64,000 nt of DNA from Larimichthys crocea (taxonomy: Eukaryota; Chordata; Actinopteri; Sciaenidae), in assembly GCF_000972845.2 (NCBI RefSeq), contig NC_040016.1:23434026-23498025 (forward strand), written 5' to 3'. The translations under genes and the position numbers were made by a program. Within the stretch, counting starts at the first letter, position 1; each line of letters opens with the position of its first letter. A model generated the notes under the pieces. The model saw nothing but the letters and a program-made list of their open reading frames with translations, was not told the DNA's origin and made no database searches. Of the stretch, positions 1-11,779 are shown piece after piece.

Positions 1-1260
1 CCACAACGTGGATCATTCATCGGTGACTCACATAACCCGCGACATTCGTTCATAAATGCAGCCCACCAAGTTTTCTGGAGCCACAGTCCCCCCACATCTG
101 CGATAAAACTCTGGAAATGATTGAACTCGCCCTCCCGGACCTCAATTAAGAGGATCATTGTTCCCGTGGAACGAACGCACCCACCCGTCAGGAGTCTGAG
201 CGCAACTAAAAATGATTTTAAAACTCTTTTTGGACGCCCTAACAGAACTGGTGGAAAGTCTGTGTTTATACTCCGGCCCATCCCGGACTTGTGCGTCGGG
301 AGCGTGGCCCGTTTAGTAGTACTCCTCAAGCCTTCACAATTGCTCCAACCGCCGCAGGGACCACAACTTTGGTTTTATTGACAAGTTTAAACTTGTTCTG
401 GATCGTGACCTCTCTCTGTTAAAAAACATGATGGGATCCTCCCAAACACAGGGGTAGCCAAAAGCTGGTGCTACCTGCGTCTGCGTGCCAACCTTTTCCC
501 ATCATGAATGACTATCTATACCCACCCTCACACCGGAGGCCCCCCCCCCCTCTCCCCCAATGACTGAACAACAGCGTGCTCTTTTTCATGAGGGCTCCCC
601 CTTCAGGCCCTCTGCCAATCACACCCACATCTGCTCACAAACCTTACCACCATAAACAACCAAACGATCAATAAGATCCTCTGGTCCACCTACTCGTCCC
701 CCCCCCACCAATTCAACTGCGACCACCACAGGCTGTAACCACAAGTGTGTTAGCCACCTAGCCCGGTCTCGCTAACACCTCCACTGCTCAAGAACAAATC
801 CGACAAACTGCTCTCATAACAAATCGCTCACGAACCAACAAGGGACCACTAACAGGAATCATCACGGACAATATAAACTGATTTTTAGTGCTTAACAGAG
901 AACATGCAACAGCCCAACGACTCAAACAGCTCAACGAATTCCCCTCCACTGGGTTTTTACATCTCACAACAGCTAGCGCTCCGGCCGGGGGGGAGGTCTC
1001 GCGGAATTCACGCGGACCCTTCTCATCGTCAACCTGGTCTGGACCTGCTGCCGAGTCATCGGCAGTCAACTGTGTGGCAGGCTGTCAGGACCCGTTCAAC
1101 CCATTTCGCCATTCTACTACCGTCCCCCAAACAGAACAGTGAATTTTATAAATGACTGTGCTGCCTTTCTTACGCATTATCATCCCTCTCACCACTAGCT
1201 AATAATACGGGTGATTTAATAGTCTCACAATGACAATATCAATCGCCCTCCCACCAAGAA
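1..1260. other. Unassigned sequence, no gene recognised
   Basis: I see no recognisable coding exon here. Open frames are short (under 95 codons) and give no family resemblance. The sequence is locally C-rich, with runs of C or G (for example near 541-555 and 985-990) that look like homopolymer noise. The missing 5' exons of cep43 would be expected somewhere upstream of 7504, but I could not find them here. Confidence 0.5.
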
Positions 1261-1278
1261 CTTCACTTCCTGTTTTGA

Positions 1279-2006
1279 AAGTGTGTTTATAAGTGTTCTG
1301 TGTGTTATAAACTGTTCTTCAAGTGTTTATAACGTTCTGTGTGTTAATAACTGTTTCTCATGTGTTTATAACTGTTCTGTGTGTTTAACTGTTCTTGTGT
1401 GTTTAATACTGTTTTTCATGTGTTTTTTATAACTGTCTTCGTTGTTTAATAACTGTTCTGTGTGTTTATACTGTTCTGTGTTTAAAAACTGTTCTTCAGT
1501 GTTTATAACTGTTCTTCAAGTGTTTTTATAACTTGTTCTTCGTTGTTTTAAATGTTCTCTGTGTGTTTATAACTGCTTCTTTGTGTGTTTATAATTGTTC
1601 TTCTTGTGTGTTATTATATGTTCTTCGTGTGTTTATAAAAATGCTCTCATTGTGTTTATAAACTGTCTTCTCTTCGTGTGTTTAAACTGCTCGTTGTTTT
1701 TTAAATAATTGTTTCTTTCTATCTAGTGTTTATAACTTGTTTTTCTCGTGTGTTTATAAGCTGCTCTCATGTGTTTATAACTGTTCTTCGTGTGTTTATA
1801 ACGTTCTTCGTGTGTTTATAACTGTTCTTCAATGTTTATAGACTGTTCTTCAGTGTTTATAACTGTTCTTCAAGTGTTTTAGAACTTGTTCTTCGTGTGG
1901 TTTTATAACTGTTCTCTGTGTGTTTATAACTTGCCTCTTTGTGTGTTTATAACTGTTCTTCAAGTGTTTATAACTGTTCTTCAAGTGTTTTATAACTGCT
2001 CTTCAT
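1279..2006. repeat. Degenerate minisatellite, unit about 19-20 bp
   Basis: The sequence repeats variants of GTGTTTATAACTGTTCTTC for over 700 bp. Adjacent units differ mainly by one-base insertions or deletions, which looks more like read error than slow divergence. The reverse complement of this array reappears at about 5925-6234. Confidence 0.85.
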
Positions 2007-2845
2007 GCGTGACCAACCTTGGCTGCTCTCTGTCCTCTCAGACTCTGGCCTTTTATATGGGGAGCTGTGCACGACGGGACAGGGACAATATCCCTTCTAA
2101 CAGCTGCGACCTCAAACAGTCTATGAAACTCTGTTTACAAAGATCACTTTGTGGTCAACTCCTGAAATAAAGTCCGGTGTGCAGATTTTTAAGGGGCTTA
2201 TCTTTTCATTAGAAGTTTTATGAAAATGGAGCACAGACACTGATACACACTGGACATTTAACACTTTGTGGTAAATCCCCATTTCTGTGCTGCAGTGAGG
2301 TCCACAGTGCACTCCAGACACGGTGACATCACTGCTGGGTGGGTCACAGAGGACAGGTGGAGCGTCAGTATAAATACATAAAACCGCAACCATGATTTTA
2401 AAAATGAGCAGCACTCAGCTGATCACAGAATACCTCTGATGCTTAGGGCCAGAGCTCCCTGGATGTTCACACCTTACCTTACGAACAGTGGAGAGCTGGG
2501 TTTGTCCTCGGACAGCGACGCACATCCGAGTCCTGGATGACCTGAACGGAGACGACCGAGTGCAGACGGAACAAAGCAGAAACATTAAAAAGTTTCATTC
2601 ACCAGACGCATAAACAGTCAACATGCTAACACTTAGTTTAGCCTGTTATGCATTGTTAGCCTCACCACACTCCTGCAGTCGAGAACAGTCGCCTGTAAAA
2701 GTCCCAGAAACAGCTTGGAAGTCAACGGCTGTGAAACAAACGACAGAAAACATTCAGAACAAAACGTTTGGAGAACGTTCTGTCACACGAATCCTTAATA
2801 TCCTGGTCATCCGGATAAAGAGTCGTTCTTACTTTTTGGAGAAGC
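1860..2845. repeat. Left arm of a ~1-kb inverted duplication
   Basis: Much of this stretch is present in reverse complement at about 5062-6234. Matching landmarks include the end of the 19-bp array, the stretch around GCAGCACTCAGCTGA (2407-2421), and the segment around AACGTTTGGAGAACG (2763) whose complement lies near 5130. The arms differ by scattered single-base indels. A 10-N gap follows directly at 2862-2871. Confidence 0.8.
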
Positions 2846-2861
2846 TTCTCTGTCTTCAGCC

Positions 2862-2871
2862 NNNNNNNNNN
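2862..2871. other. Assembly gap (10 N)
   Basis: Ten consecutive N characters mark a gap of unknown true size, next to the left arm of the inverted duplication. Confidence 0.99.
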
Positions 2872-3307
2872 CCAATCAGGCTCAGTCAGGTGACAAGGGT
2901 GAGCGGCAATCAGCTGTCCAGAGTGACAGAGTGAGCACAAGACAAGCGACCACCATCAGAACTGCACTTTCACCAGCTGCCACCAGGAGCAAATGTCTCT
3001 GCAGTACTTCACCTTGACTACTTTACCTGTGTTACTATACTCCAAGCTGTGTAGTACTACACCTCAAGGTACATGTGTCTTTGTAACTCGATTACTCCTG
3101 CGCTTTATTTATCTTCGCGAAGTATGAAATCATGTTCACTGCAACAATAAACTCCAATACTTCATTGTGAACGCAGTACTCTTTGACGCTGTAGTACTGT
3201 GTACCTGAGTATTAAGTTATTTTTTATTCAAGTACATTCAAATGTGAATCTTATATTTTATGTTGTTACAGATCGCGACAGAAACATCGTCAAGGTGGGA
3301 GTCGCAT

Positions 3308-4541
3308 GTTACGTGTGTAGCTGAGTGACTGGTTAGGTGTAGCTGAGTTTACTGTTTAGCTAAGTTAGCTGTTAGGCCGTTATAGCTGTTAGCCGTTAAC
3401 GTTTTAGCTAAGATTAACTGTTAGCTAAGTTAAACGGTTAGTGAAGTTAGCTGTTTGGCTGAGTTATGTTTAGACCGTTAGCTGCAGCTATTAACTGTTA
3501 GCTGAGTAGCTGTTAGCTGAGTTGCTGTTAGCTGAGTTAGCTAAGTAACTGTTAGCTAAGTTAACTGTTTTAGCTAAGTTTAAAACGGTTAGCTAGAGTT
3601 AGCTGTTGGCTAGAGTTAGCTGATAGCTTGAGTTAACGGTTAGCCGTTAGCTTAGTAGCTGTTAGCTGAGTTAACATGTTAGCTAAGTTAACGTTAGCTG
3701 AGTTAGCTGTTGGCTGAGTAACTGTTACTGAGTAGCTGTGGCTGAGTGAGCTGTGCCGTGAGCGTTAGCTGAGTGAACTGTTTAGCTGAGTTAAGCTGTA
3801 TAGCTGAGTTAGCTAAGTTAAAACTGGAGCTAAGTAGACGTGTTTTATGCCGTTAGCTTTAGCTAGTGAACTGTTACTAAGGTAACCTGTAGCTGAGTTT
3901 TAGCGGTTGCTGAGTTAGACTGTTAGCCGTGTAGCTTGTTAGCTGTTAGCTGATTTAACTGGTAGCTTGAGTTAACTGTACTGTTAGCTAAGTTAGCTGT
4001 TAGCTGAGTTAACTGTTAGCTGAAGTTACCTGTTTAGCCGTTGCTGAGTTAGCTGTTACTTAGTTACCGTTAGGCTGTTTTAACTCAGTTAACGGTTACT
4101 TAGTTAGCTGTAGCTGAGTTCCGTAGCTAAGTTAGCTTTAGCTGGAGTGTAGCTTAGCCGTTAGCTTTAGTTAGCTGTTAGCTGAGTTAGCGGAGCTGTT
4201 AGCTGAGTTAGCTGTTAGCCGTTAGCTGTTAGCTGAGTTAGCCGTTAGCTGTTAGCTGTTAGCTAAGTTAACTGTTGACTTAGTTAGCTGTTTAGCCGAG
4301 TTAGCTGTTAGCCGTTAGCTTAGTTAGCGTTAGCTGGTTAGCCGTTAGCTGTTCGCTAATTTAAATGTTTAGCTTAAGTACTGTTGATTAGTAGCTGTTA
4401 GCTTGATTAGCTGTTAGCTGATTAGCTGGTTACGTTAGCTAAGTTAGCCGTTAGCTGTTAGCTAAGTTAACTGTTAGCTTTAGTGAGCTGTTTACTGAGT
4501 TAGCCTTAGCTAAGTTAGCTGTTTAGCGTAGTTAGCTGTTG
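3308..4541. repeat. Degenerate GTTAGCTGAGTTAGCT-type tandem array
   Basis: For about 1.2 kb the sequence is built from variants of GTTAGCTGAGTTAGCTGTTA and GCTAAGTTAACTGTTAGC. Units drift by single-base gains and losses. The array fills the loop between the two arms of the inverted duplication. No coding frame persists. Confidence 0.85.
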
Positions 4542-5061
4542 TTGATCTCATATTTGTTCTCTGCTGTCGTAGGAGCCGTCGCATAACAGATCGCACAATC
4601 CAGAAATTTGATTTTTTACACAAGGGTGGTGGTACCACGACCTCAGTAAATCATAACTCTGTGACCCAAGCACAGGCGCGTTGCTGAGCCTGACTGCTGT
4701 TTTGGGTGGTTTGTTTCCTTCTGCAGGACGGCAGCGGCCAGTGCTTAAGACGACCTGAAGAGTGTTTTCAACCGAACTTGTTTCACCGACTGACAGGTGA
4801 GCTAACACACACACCACACACACTACACACACACACACCACAGACACACACACACAGAAACACACACACACAACTGAAACGACAAACAGTAAGCTCTGTG
4901 ATGATCAGCACTGATCTCACAGAATTCGCTGGATCACCTGGATCAGTCACCATGGTAACACCAGTGTGCTGTTGAGTTGTCAAGCGTGTGGTGTGTGTGT
5001 GTGGTGTGCAGGAGCCCCCAGTTGGGAGTCGTCGTCTCTGACGAGCTCAGAGCTAAAAGAA

Positions 5062-6234
5062 CATAAGCTTCTCCAAAAGTAAGAACCTCTTTATCCAGGG
5101 ATGACCAGGATATTAAGATTGATGTGACAGACACGTTCTCCAAACGTTTGTTCTTAATGTTTTTCTGTCGTTTGTTTCACAGCCCGTTGACTTCCAAGCT
5201 GTTTCTGGGACTTTACAGGCGCTGTTCTCGACTGCAGGAGTGTGGTGAGGCTAACAATGCATAACAGGCTCAAACTAAGTGTGTAGCAATGTTGACGTTA
5301 GCGTCTGGTGTAATGTAAAATTTTTAATGTTTCCTGCTTTGTTGCCGTCTGCAACTCGCGTCGTCTACGTTCAGTCTCCAAGGACTCGGAGTGCGTCGCT
5401 GTCCGAGGACAACCAGCTCTCACTTTGTAAGGTAATGTGTGGAACACCAGGGTAGTCTCTGAGCCCTAAAGCACGAGGGTATTCTGTGAGTCAGCTGAGT
5501 GCTGCGCTTTTAAAAATCATGGTGCGGTTTATTTATTTATTAACTGAGCCCACCTGTCTCTGTGACACCACAGCAGATGATGTCACCGTGGTACGGAGTG
5601 CACTGTGACCTCACGTGCAGCACAGAAATGGATTTACCACGAAAGTGTTAAAGTCCAGTGTGGTATCAGCTGTTAGGTGCTTCCATTTCATAAAACTTCT
5701 AATGAAAAGATAATGCCCCTTAAAAATCTGCACACCGGACATTTATTTCAGGAGTTGACACAACAGTGATATTTGTAAACAGAGTTTTCAAGACTGTTTT
5801 TGAGGTCTTGCAGCCTGTTAGAAGTGATATTGTCCCCTTCCCGCGTGCAACAGCTCCCCAATAAAAGGCAGAGTCTGAGAGGACAGAGAGCATCCAAGGT
5901 TGGTCACGATGGAAGAGCAGTTATAGAAACACCTTGAAGAACAGTTATAAACACTTGAAGAACAGTTATAAACACACAAAGAGGCAAGTTATAAACACAC
6001 AGAGAACAGTTTTTTATGAAACACAGCAGAACAAGTTCAAAACACTTGAAGAACAGTTATAAACACTTGAAGACAGTATAAAAAAAAAACACCCTTGGAA
6101 GAACAGTTATAAAACACCGAAGAACGTTTAAACACACAAGAACAGTTATAAACACTAAGACAGGTTATACACCAAGAACAAGTTATAAAACTAAAAGAAC
6201 AATTATAACACACAAAGAGCAGTTATAAACACAC
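5062..6234. repeat. Right arm of the ~1-kb inverted duplication
   Basis: This is the reverse complement of roughly 1860-2845. It ends in the complementary array (AAGAACAGTTATAAACACTT units from about 5925). It also carries the complement of the 2343-2420 segment near 5500-5560. Confidence 0.8.
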
Positions 6235-6362
6235 TGGCCTAGTAGCAGTGTGTGAGTCCTGTTGGTATCAAACTGATCGATCACCAACTAGTGTCCATCA
6301 GAGGTGTAAGGGTTAAGATCTTCTTTCAGCCCATTTAGAAGTGTCAGTAGAAAGAGAGAGCA
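6235..6362. repeat. 128-bp segment, copy 1 of an exact duplication
   Basis: The segment beginning TGGCCTAGTAGCAGTGTGTG is identical over its full length to 6412-6539. The two copies flank a 10-N gap (6363-6372) and a 31-bp poly-A run (6373-6403). This is the pattern of an unmerged contig overlap, not a biological repeat. Confidence 0.95.
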
Positions 6363-6372
6363 NNNNNNNNNN
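6363..6372. other. Assembly gap (10 N)
   Basis: Ten N characters between the two copies of the 128-bp duplication, followed immediately by a poly-A run. Confidence 0.99.
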
Positions 6373-6407
<35 letters not shown>

Positions 6408-6411
6408 TGTT

Positions 6412-6539
6412 TGGCCTAGTAGCAGTGTGTGAGTCCTGTTGGTATCAAACTGATCGATCACCAACTAGTGTCCATCAGAGGTGTAAGGGTTAAGATCTTC
6501 TTTCAGCCCATTTAGAAGTGTCAGTAGAAAGAGAGAGCA
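6412..6539. repeat. 128-bp segment, copy 2 of an exact duplication
   Basis: Identical to 6235-6362; see that entry. Confidence 0.95.
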
Positions 6540-7102
6540 AGACGATGGCACTTGAAGAACAGCTCTGGTTCATCAGCTTCATGCTAACAGCCCAGCTACT
6601 TACTAACAACGACATTCACCTGCTAGCACATTTGAAAGGTCATAAGACTGTCATAAGACTGACAAGACTGATTATGAATGTCTGGCTGACACTACAGAGA
6701 TTATAGCGTTGTCGTACAGATGTTATAATCGCAGTCTGAGGTCACTGTCAGTAAAAGCCTCACAGCCTTAACGTAGTGAGGTCATGAATCAGTAAAGTTT
6801 GTTCGTACAGCCTTCATAGGTTAAGACAATAAAACTGTGTTGGTGAAATGATCCATGCTAATGAGGAAGTTATTCAGACTTTGATCTGCTCTCATGACCT
6901 AAATGAAGCGTGCTGTGTGGTGAACTGTGGTTCAGTCTGACGTTACAGAGACGGGGTGGGTGGATGTTTCTGATCAGACAAACAGTTTCTGTGACATAAA
7001 CACTTCTTTAATGTTAACAAGTCATTTCTTACGAAGTGATGTCGTGGTTTGCACTCCTCACTGCAGGAGGCCCAGTTAGCATGAGGCCCAGTTAGCATGA
7101 GG

Positions 7103-7323
7103 CTATGGTTCCTGGACGGTCCTGTGAGGGTCCTGTGAGGGTCCTGTGAGGGTTCTGTGAGGGTTCTGTGATGGTTCCTGTGAGGGTTCTGTGAGGGTCC
7201 TGTGAGGGTTCTGTGATGGTTCCTGGACGGTCCTGTGAGGGTCCTGTGAGGGATCTGTGAGGGTCCTGTGAGGGTCCTGTGAGGGTTCTGTGATGGTTCC
7301 TGTGAGGGTTCTGTGAGGGTCCT
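7103..7323. repeat. Minisatellite, GTGAGGGTCCT-type unit
   Basis: Tandem copies of CTGTGAGGGTTCTGTGAGGG with interspersed GATGGTTCCTGGACGGTC variants. It lies just upstream of the first recognised cep43 exon. The open frames seen across it on the minus strand are repeat artefacts. Confidence 0.9.
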
Positions 7324-7453
7324 GGGCCTGTGACTCGACCTGAACACCATGACTCAGCATCACTTCATCTTTAATCAGCACTTTTTAATGATTGTTCTGC
7401 TTCCTGCTTCTGGACTCAAAGCTCGTCACATGACCACTGTCATCCAGTCTTTG

Positions 7454-7457
<4 letters not shown>

Positions 7458-7499
<42 letters not shown>
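7458..7499. repeat. (TG)n microsatellite
   Basis: An uninterrupted TG run in the polypyrimidine/acceptor region directly before the cep43 exon that starts at 7504. Length variation here could touch splice-acceptor context. Confidence 0.95.
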
Positions 7500-7503
7500 T
7501 CAG

Positions 7504-10500
7504 GACTCGGACGGCGTGGCGTCTCCAGGTAAAGCAGACTTCCAGCAGCAGCGACTTGTGGACTCGGCTGTGAAGAGCGAGCGTGTGGACCTGGACCTGC
7601 AGGACGACCTCGATGACGGAGACTCGTTCTTCGACGACCCGCTGCCCAAACCTCAGAAGACCTACGGCTGGTGAGGACACTGACCTCTGACCTCTGTGCA
7701 GCTGATCAGGCTTCTTGTCTCTGACTTCCTGTCGAGTCCTCGTCATCTAAACATACTCGACCTGTTGTGTGAACACGTGCTTTTATTGTGAAAGTGCCGT
7801 ACAGGAATTGATCGCGTGATGTTAGCTCTTTGAATGTGGACTCGTCACGTCTTGTCCTCCTTGTCCCTCTGAGTTCGTCTTACCTGTCCAGGTGGCTCCT
7901 CATGTCTGTTTCCATTTCCACACTTGAATGTCCCTCTACTTCCTGTTCCTGTCTCCTTATATCCTCTCCTAACGACAGCTACCTGTCCTCTCTACCTGTC
8001 CTCTCTACCTGTCCTCTCTACCTGCATCCTACCTGTCCTCTCTACCTGTCCTCTCTACCTGCGCCCCTCCCCTCCTCACCTGCAGTGTTGACCCTCTGAT
8101 GGAGGACTGTGTCTCTGGTCCGGTCGTGTCCCCCATGAGACGAGGCCAAAGCCTCAGCGAGTGAGTCTGCACAGCGTCCTCGTCGTCCTCGCCGTCCTCC
8201 GATCAGTCCGCCGTTCTAAGATTAAACCAGTTAACAGGTTTTGGGTCTGATGTGGCCTGGACCCGGTGCGGTCTGGACCCGGTGCGGTCTGCACCCGGTG
8301 CGGTCTGGACCAGGTGCGGTCTGGACCAGGTGCGGTCTGGACCCGGTGCGGTCTGGACCCGGTTCACAGAGTGTCGTCTGTTTGTGCTCTTGTGAGCCGC
8401 CATGTTGGACCGTTTGTGTTGTGGTTGCTGTTGATTTCCCAGCATGCATCAGTGTGGCCTCGTCCACAGATAACGTGATGACGTCACGGAGACCAGATCA
8501 GACTGACTCAGACCGGATCAAACCGGATCAGACTCAGAGTCAGTGAAGCAGCTCCTGGTTCATCCTCAGGAGACCAGGACCCAGAGTCCAGTCTGAACTG
8601 GATCACATACTGAACCAGTTCTGCATGAGTGTGCACGGCCCCTGGATTCAGTCTGTGTCTCTGTGTCTCTGTGTCTCTGTGTCTCTGTGTCTCTGTGTCT
8701 CTGAGTCTCTGTGTCTCTGTGTCTCTGTGTCTCTGAGTCTTTGTGTCTCTGAGTCTCTGAGTCTCTGTGTCTCTGTGTCTCTGTGTCTCTGAGTCTCTGT
8801 GTCTCTGTGTCTCTGTGTCTCTGAGTCTTTGTGTCTCTGAGTCTCTGTGTCTCTGTGTCTCTGTGTCTCTGAGTCTCTGTGTCTCTGTGTCTCTGAGTCT
8901 CTGTGTCTCTGTGTCTTTGTGTCTCTGTGTCTCTGAGTCTTTGTGTCTCTGAGTCTCTGTGTCTCTGAGTCGCTGTGTGTCTCTGTGTCTTTGTGTCCTG
9001 GTCCTCGTCTCTGACCTGTCTTCCTCCCTCCTCTCCCAGTCTGTCTGTCCTGGCTGCTGACTCAGACGTCCGTCTCTCTGAGCTCAGGTGAGCCTCAGGT
9101 GATCTCTGATCATCATGTGTGATGTCATAACGTCATTAAACCAATCAGAGATCGGAGAAAGTCCACCGCTAGCTCTAAGTTATCTAATGATGTACCTGTA
9201 AACCACGCCACACCTGAGCAGTCACCTAGCAACAGCGTAGCAACATAAACATGTGACCATATGATGTTACTTCACCCAAGGCATCATGGGATGTGTAGTT
9301 CTCAGTTACCTTCCCTCGTCTCCTCAGCTCACTCAGTCCTCTTTGTATCCCAGGAAGGCGGAGACGTCCAGAGCCAGAGACAGTCCAGCAGGGTCCCTGT
9401 CCGAGACCCAGAGGCCAGGAGGAGCAGGAGGAGCAGCAGGAGGAAGCAGCATGTCGGAGCAGAGCCACAGCAGGAGCGGTCAGTTCATGTTGTTTACAGC
9501 GCCCCCTAAAGTCTGCAGAGCTCATCACAGCCACACATGGACATTAACAGTTTGTCCAGAGGGGGCGCTGCAGGGCAGAACATCCTGTGGAGAGCAGGAA
9601 TATGCAGATTCATGAGTTCACTTCTTCTTCTTCAGGAGCGTCAAACTCAAACAGAGAGAAAGTCTTCAGAGACCCAAAGACTCCGAACGACAAGACCGGA
9701 TCTCTGCACTTAGGTAGGACTCAAACCTGGACCACAGTCCGTCCTGCTGAAGGCCCACGAAGACCTCTTCAGTCCCTCACTTAGACTGACACTTAGACTT
9801 AGACTGACACTTAGACTGACACTTTGACTTAGGCCGACACTTAGACTTAGACTGACACTTAGACTTAGACTTAGACTGACACTTAGACTTAGACCGACAC
9901 TTAGACTTAGACTGACACTTAGACTGACACTTTGACTGACACTTTGACTTAGACTGACACTTTGACTTAGACTGACACTTAGACTTAGACTGACACTTAG
10001 ACTGACACTTAGACTTGGACTTAGACTTGGACTTAGACTGACACTTAGACTTAGACTGACACTTAGACTTAGACTGACACTTAGACTTAGACTTACACTT
10101 AGACTGACACTTAGACTTGGACTTAGACTGACACTTAGACTGACACTTAGACTTAGACTGACACTTAGACTTAGACTGACACTTAGACTGACACTTAGAC
10201 TGACACTTAGACTTAGACTGACACTTAGACTTAGACTGACACTTAGACTTAGACTGACACCTAGACTTAGACTGACACTTAGACTGACACTTAGACTTAG
10301 ACTGACACTTAGATTGACACTTAGACTGACACTTAGACTTAGACTGACACTTGGACTGACACTTAGACTGACACTTAGACTTAGACTTACACTTAGACTC
10401 ACATTTAGACTGACACTTAGACTCACACTTAGACTGACACTTAGACTTACACTTAGACTTAGACTGACACTTAGACTTACACTTGGACTTAGACTGACAC

Positions 10501-11679
10501 TTAGACTTAGACTGACACTTGGACTTAGACTTACACTTAGACTGACACTTAGACTTAGACTGACACTTGGACTTAGACTTAGACTGACACTTAGACTTAG
10601 ACTGACACTTAGACTGACACTTGGACTTAGACTTACACTTAGACTGACACTTAGACTTACACTTAGACTGAAACTTAGACTGACACTTAGACTTAGACTG
10701 AAACTTAGACTGACACTTACATTTAGACTTAGACTTAGACTGACACTTAGACTTAGACTGACACTTAGACTTAGACTGACACTTAGACTGACACAGACTT
10801 AGACTGACACAGACTTAGACTGACACTTAGACTGACACTTAGACTGACACTTAGACTGACACAGACTTAGACTGACACAGACTTAGACTGACACTTAGAC
10901 TGACACTTAGACTTACACTTAGACTTAGACTGACACTTAGACTGACACTGACACTTAGACTGACATTTAGACTTAGACTGACACTTAGACTTAGACTTAG
11001 ATTTGAAGTACAACGTGTACTTACAGTGGTCTTATCTGTGCTAACATTAACAAACTGAGCTCACAGAGTGAGAGTAGACAGACTGCGTTCACCTGGTGAC
11101 AGGTGAGCAGACAGACTGCGTTCACCTGGTGACAGGTGAGCAGACAGACTGCGTTCACCTGGTGACAGGTGAACGCAGCATCAACAGGATTTAAACTGTC
11201 AGGTCATTAAACACATCGTCTGCAAACATCTGCATGTTTCTTTTTCTTTGTTTCACAGATGATGACGTTGAATATGACGATGACTTTAACAGGTAAGACT
11301 TGACGACAGGTGTGTTGGTCTGGTCTGAGATGAATCTGAGAGCAGCCGGCTGAGTCAGACCTTTTCAAAACGAAAAGACTCGAGTGACCCTGAAGGTCTC
11401 ATCTCTGTTTCAGCCACCGCTCCGACCTCTCCAAGAGCGAGCTCAGCATCGGCGAGGAGATCGAGGAGGTTTCCATCGAGGGACCGGACCACAGCGACAA
11501 GGTGACCACCCCTACCCCAGGTCTGACCCGGCTCTGGTCTGACCCGGCTCTGGTCTGACCCGGCTCTGGTCTGACTCTGTTGTGTGTTCTCTCCACAGTT
11601 TGATGGATCCACTCAGGACCTGAGCGTCTCTCAGCTCAGTCAGAGTCACGGAGCCGACTACATGGAGGAAGTGGCGTGA
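7504..11679 (+). CDS. cep43: Centrosomal protein 43 / FGFR1 oncogene partner (FOP), C-terminal exons; 5' part missing
   Basis: Eight coding exons join in frame: 7504-7670, 8086-8160, 9040-9087, 9354-9478, 9636-9713, 11259-11292, 11414-11501 and 11599-11679 (TGA). All have GT-AG borders. They encode about 231 residues. The first exon carries the acidic DGDSFFDDPLPKPQKTYGW block. The last three carry DDDVEYDDDFNSHRSDLSKS, the acidic SIGEEIEEVSIEG stretch, and an ending DLSVSQLSQSHGADYMEEVA, all closely like the vertebrate FOP C-terminus. FOP is a centrosome and basal-body protein that anchors CEP350/CEP19-type partners and is needed for ciliogenesis. The N-terminal TOF/LisH dimerisation region (roughly the first 170 residues in the family) was not found and should lie in the damaged region upstream. 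The neighbour ccr6 fits conserved vertebrate synteny. An AATAAA signal follows at 11743-11748. Confidence 0.92.
7978..8062. repeat. Short minisatellite CTACCTGTCCTCT
   Basis: About six tandem copies of CTACCTGTCCTCT in the pyrimidine-rich tract just before the cep43 exon at 8086. Confidence 0.9.
8253..8363. repeat. 16-bp minisatellite GGTGCGGTCTGGACCC
   Basis: About seven tandem units in a cep43 intron. Open frames on both strands here reflect the repeat, not a gene. Confidence 0.9.
8657..8995. repeat. GTCTCTGT / GAGTCTCT short tandem repeat
   Basis: Over 300 bp of an 8-bp-based repeat (TGTGTCTC with GAGTCTCT variants) in the cep43 intron between 8160 and 9040. Confidence 0.9.
9778..11008. 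repeat. 1.2-kb minisatellite of ACTTAGACTGAC / ACTTAG units
   Basis: The cep43 intron between 9713 and 11259 is almost filled by alternating GACACTTAGACT and TAGACTTAGACT units (6-bp and 12-bp periods). Because the periods are multiples of three, frames stay open: 238 codons on minus and 162 on plus. The products are pure Ser/Leu/Val or Leu/Arg/Thr repeats and are not credible proteins. Confidence 0.95.
11076..11170. repeat. Three tandem ~33-bp units
   Basis: Three near-identical copies of AGACAGACTGCGTTCACCTG followed by GTGACAGGTGAGC, in the same cep43 intron as the 1.2-kb array. Confidence 0.9.
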
Positions 11680-11742
11680 CCCGCCTGTTCCTCCCATCAT
11701 GCACCTCTTCGTATCGTCAATATTTAAGTCTGTACAGTTTGA

Positions 11743-11748
11743 AATAAA
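11743..11748 (+). terminator. cep43 polyadenylation signal
   Basis: AATAAA lies 64 bases after the cep43 stop codon, in the right orientation for the end of that transcript. Confidence 0.75.
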
Positions 11749-11779
11749 GTGACCAATCAGAATCCAGTATTCAGCAGCG

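Noticed and set aside
1279..2006. CRISPR-like appearance of regularly repeated units (also 24930-26390 and 52460-52858)
   Set aside because: Units are contiguous with no unique spacers, and the genome is vertebrate. They are minisatellites or transposon end arrays.
4727..4796. A 70-nt exon-like segment (CTGCAG|GAC...ACAG|GTGAGC)
   Set aside because: Splice borders look good, but the peptide (starts DGSGQCLRRPEE) does not convincingly match cep43 or any other family, and phase with the next exon cannot be checked.
9710..10426. 238-codon minus-strand frame (Ser/Leu/Val repeats) and a 162-codon plus-strand frame
   Set aside because: Both are produced by a 6/12-bp tandem repeat whose period keeps frames open. 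They have no complex sequence, no start context, and lie inside a cep43 intron.
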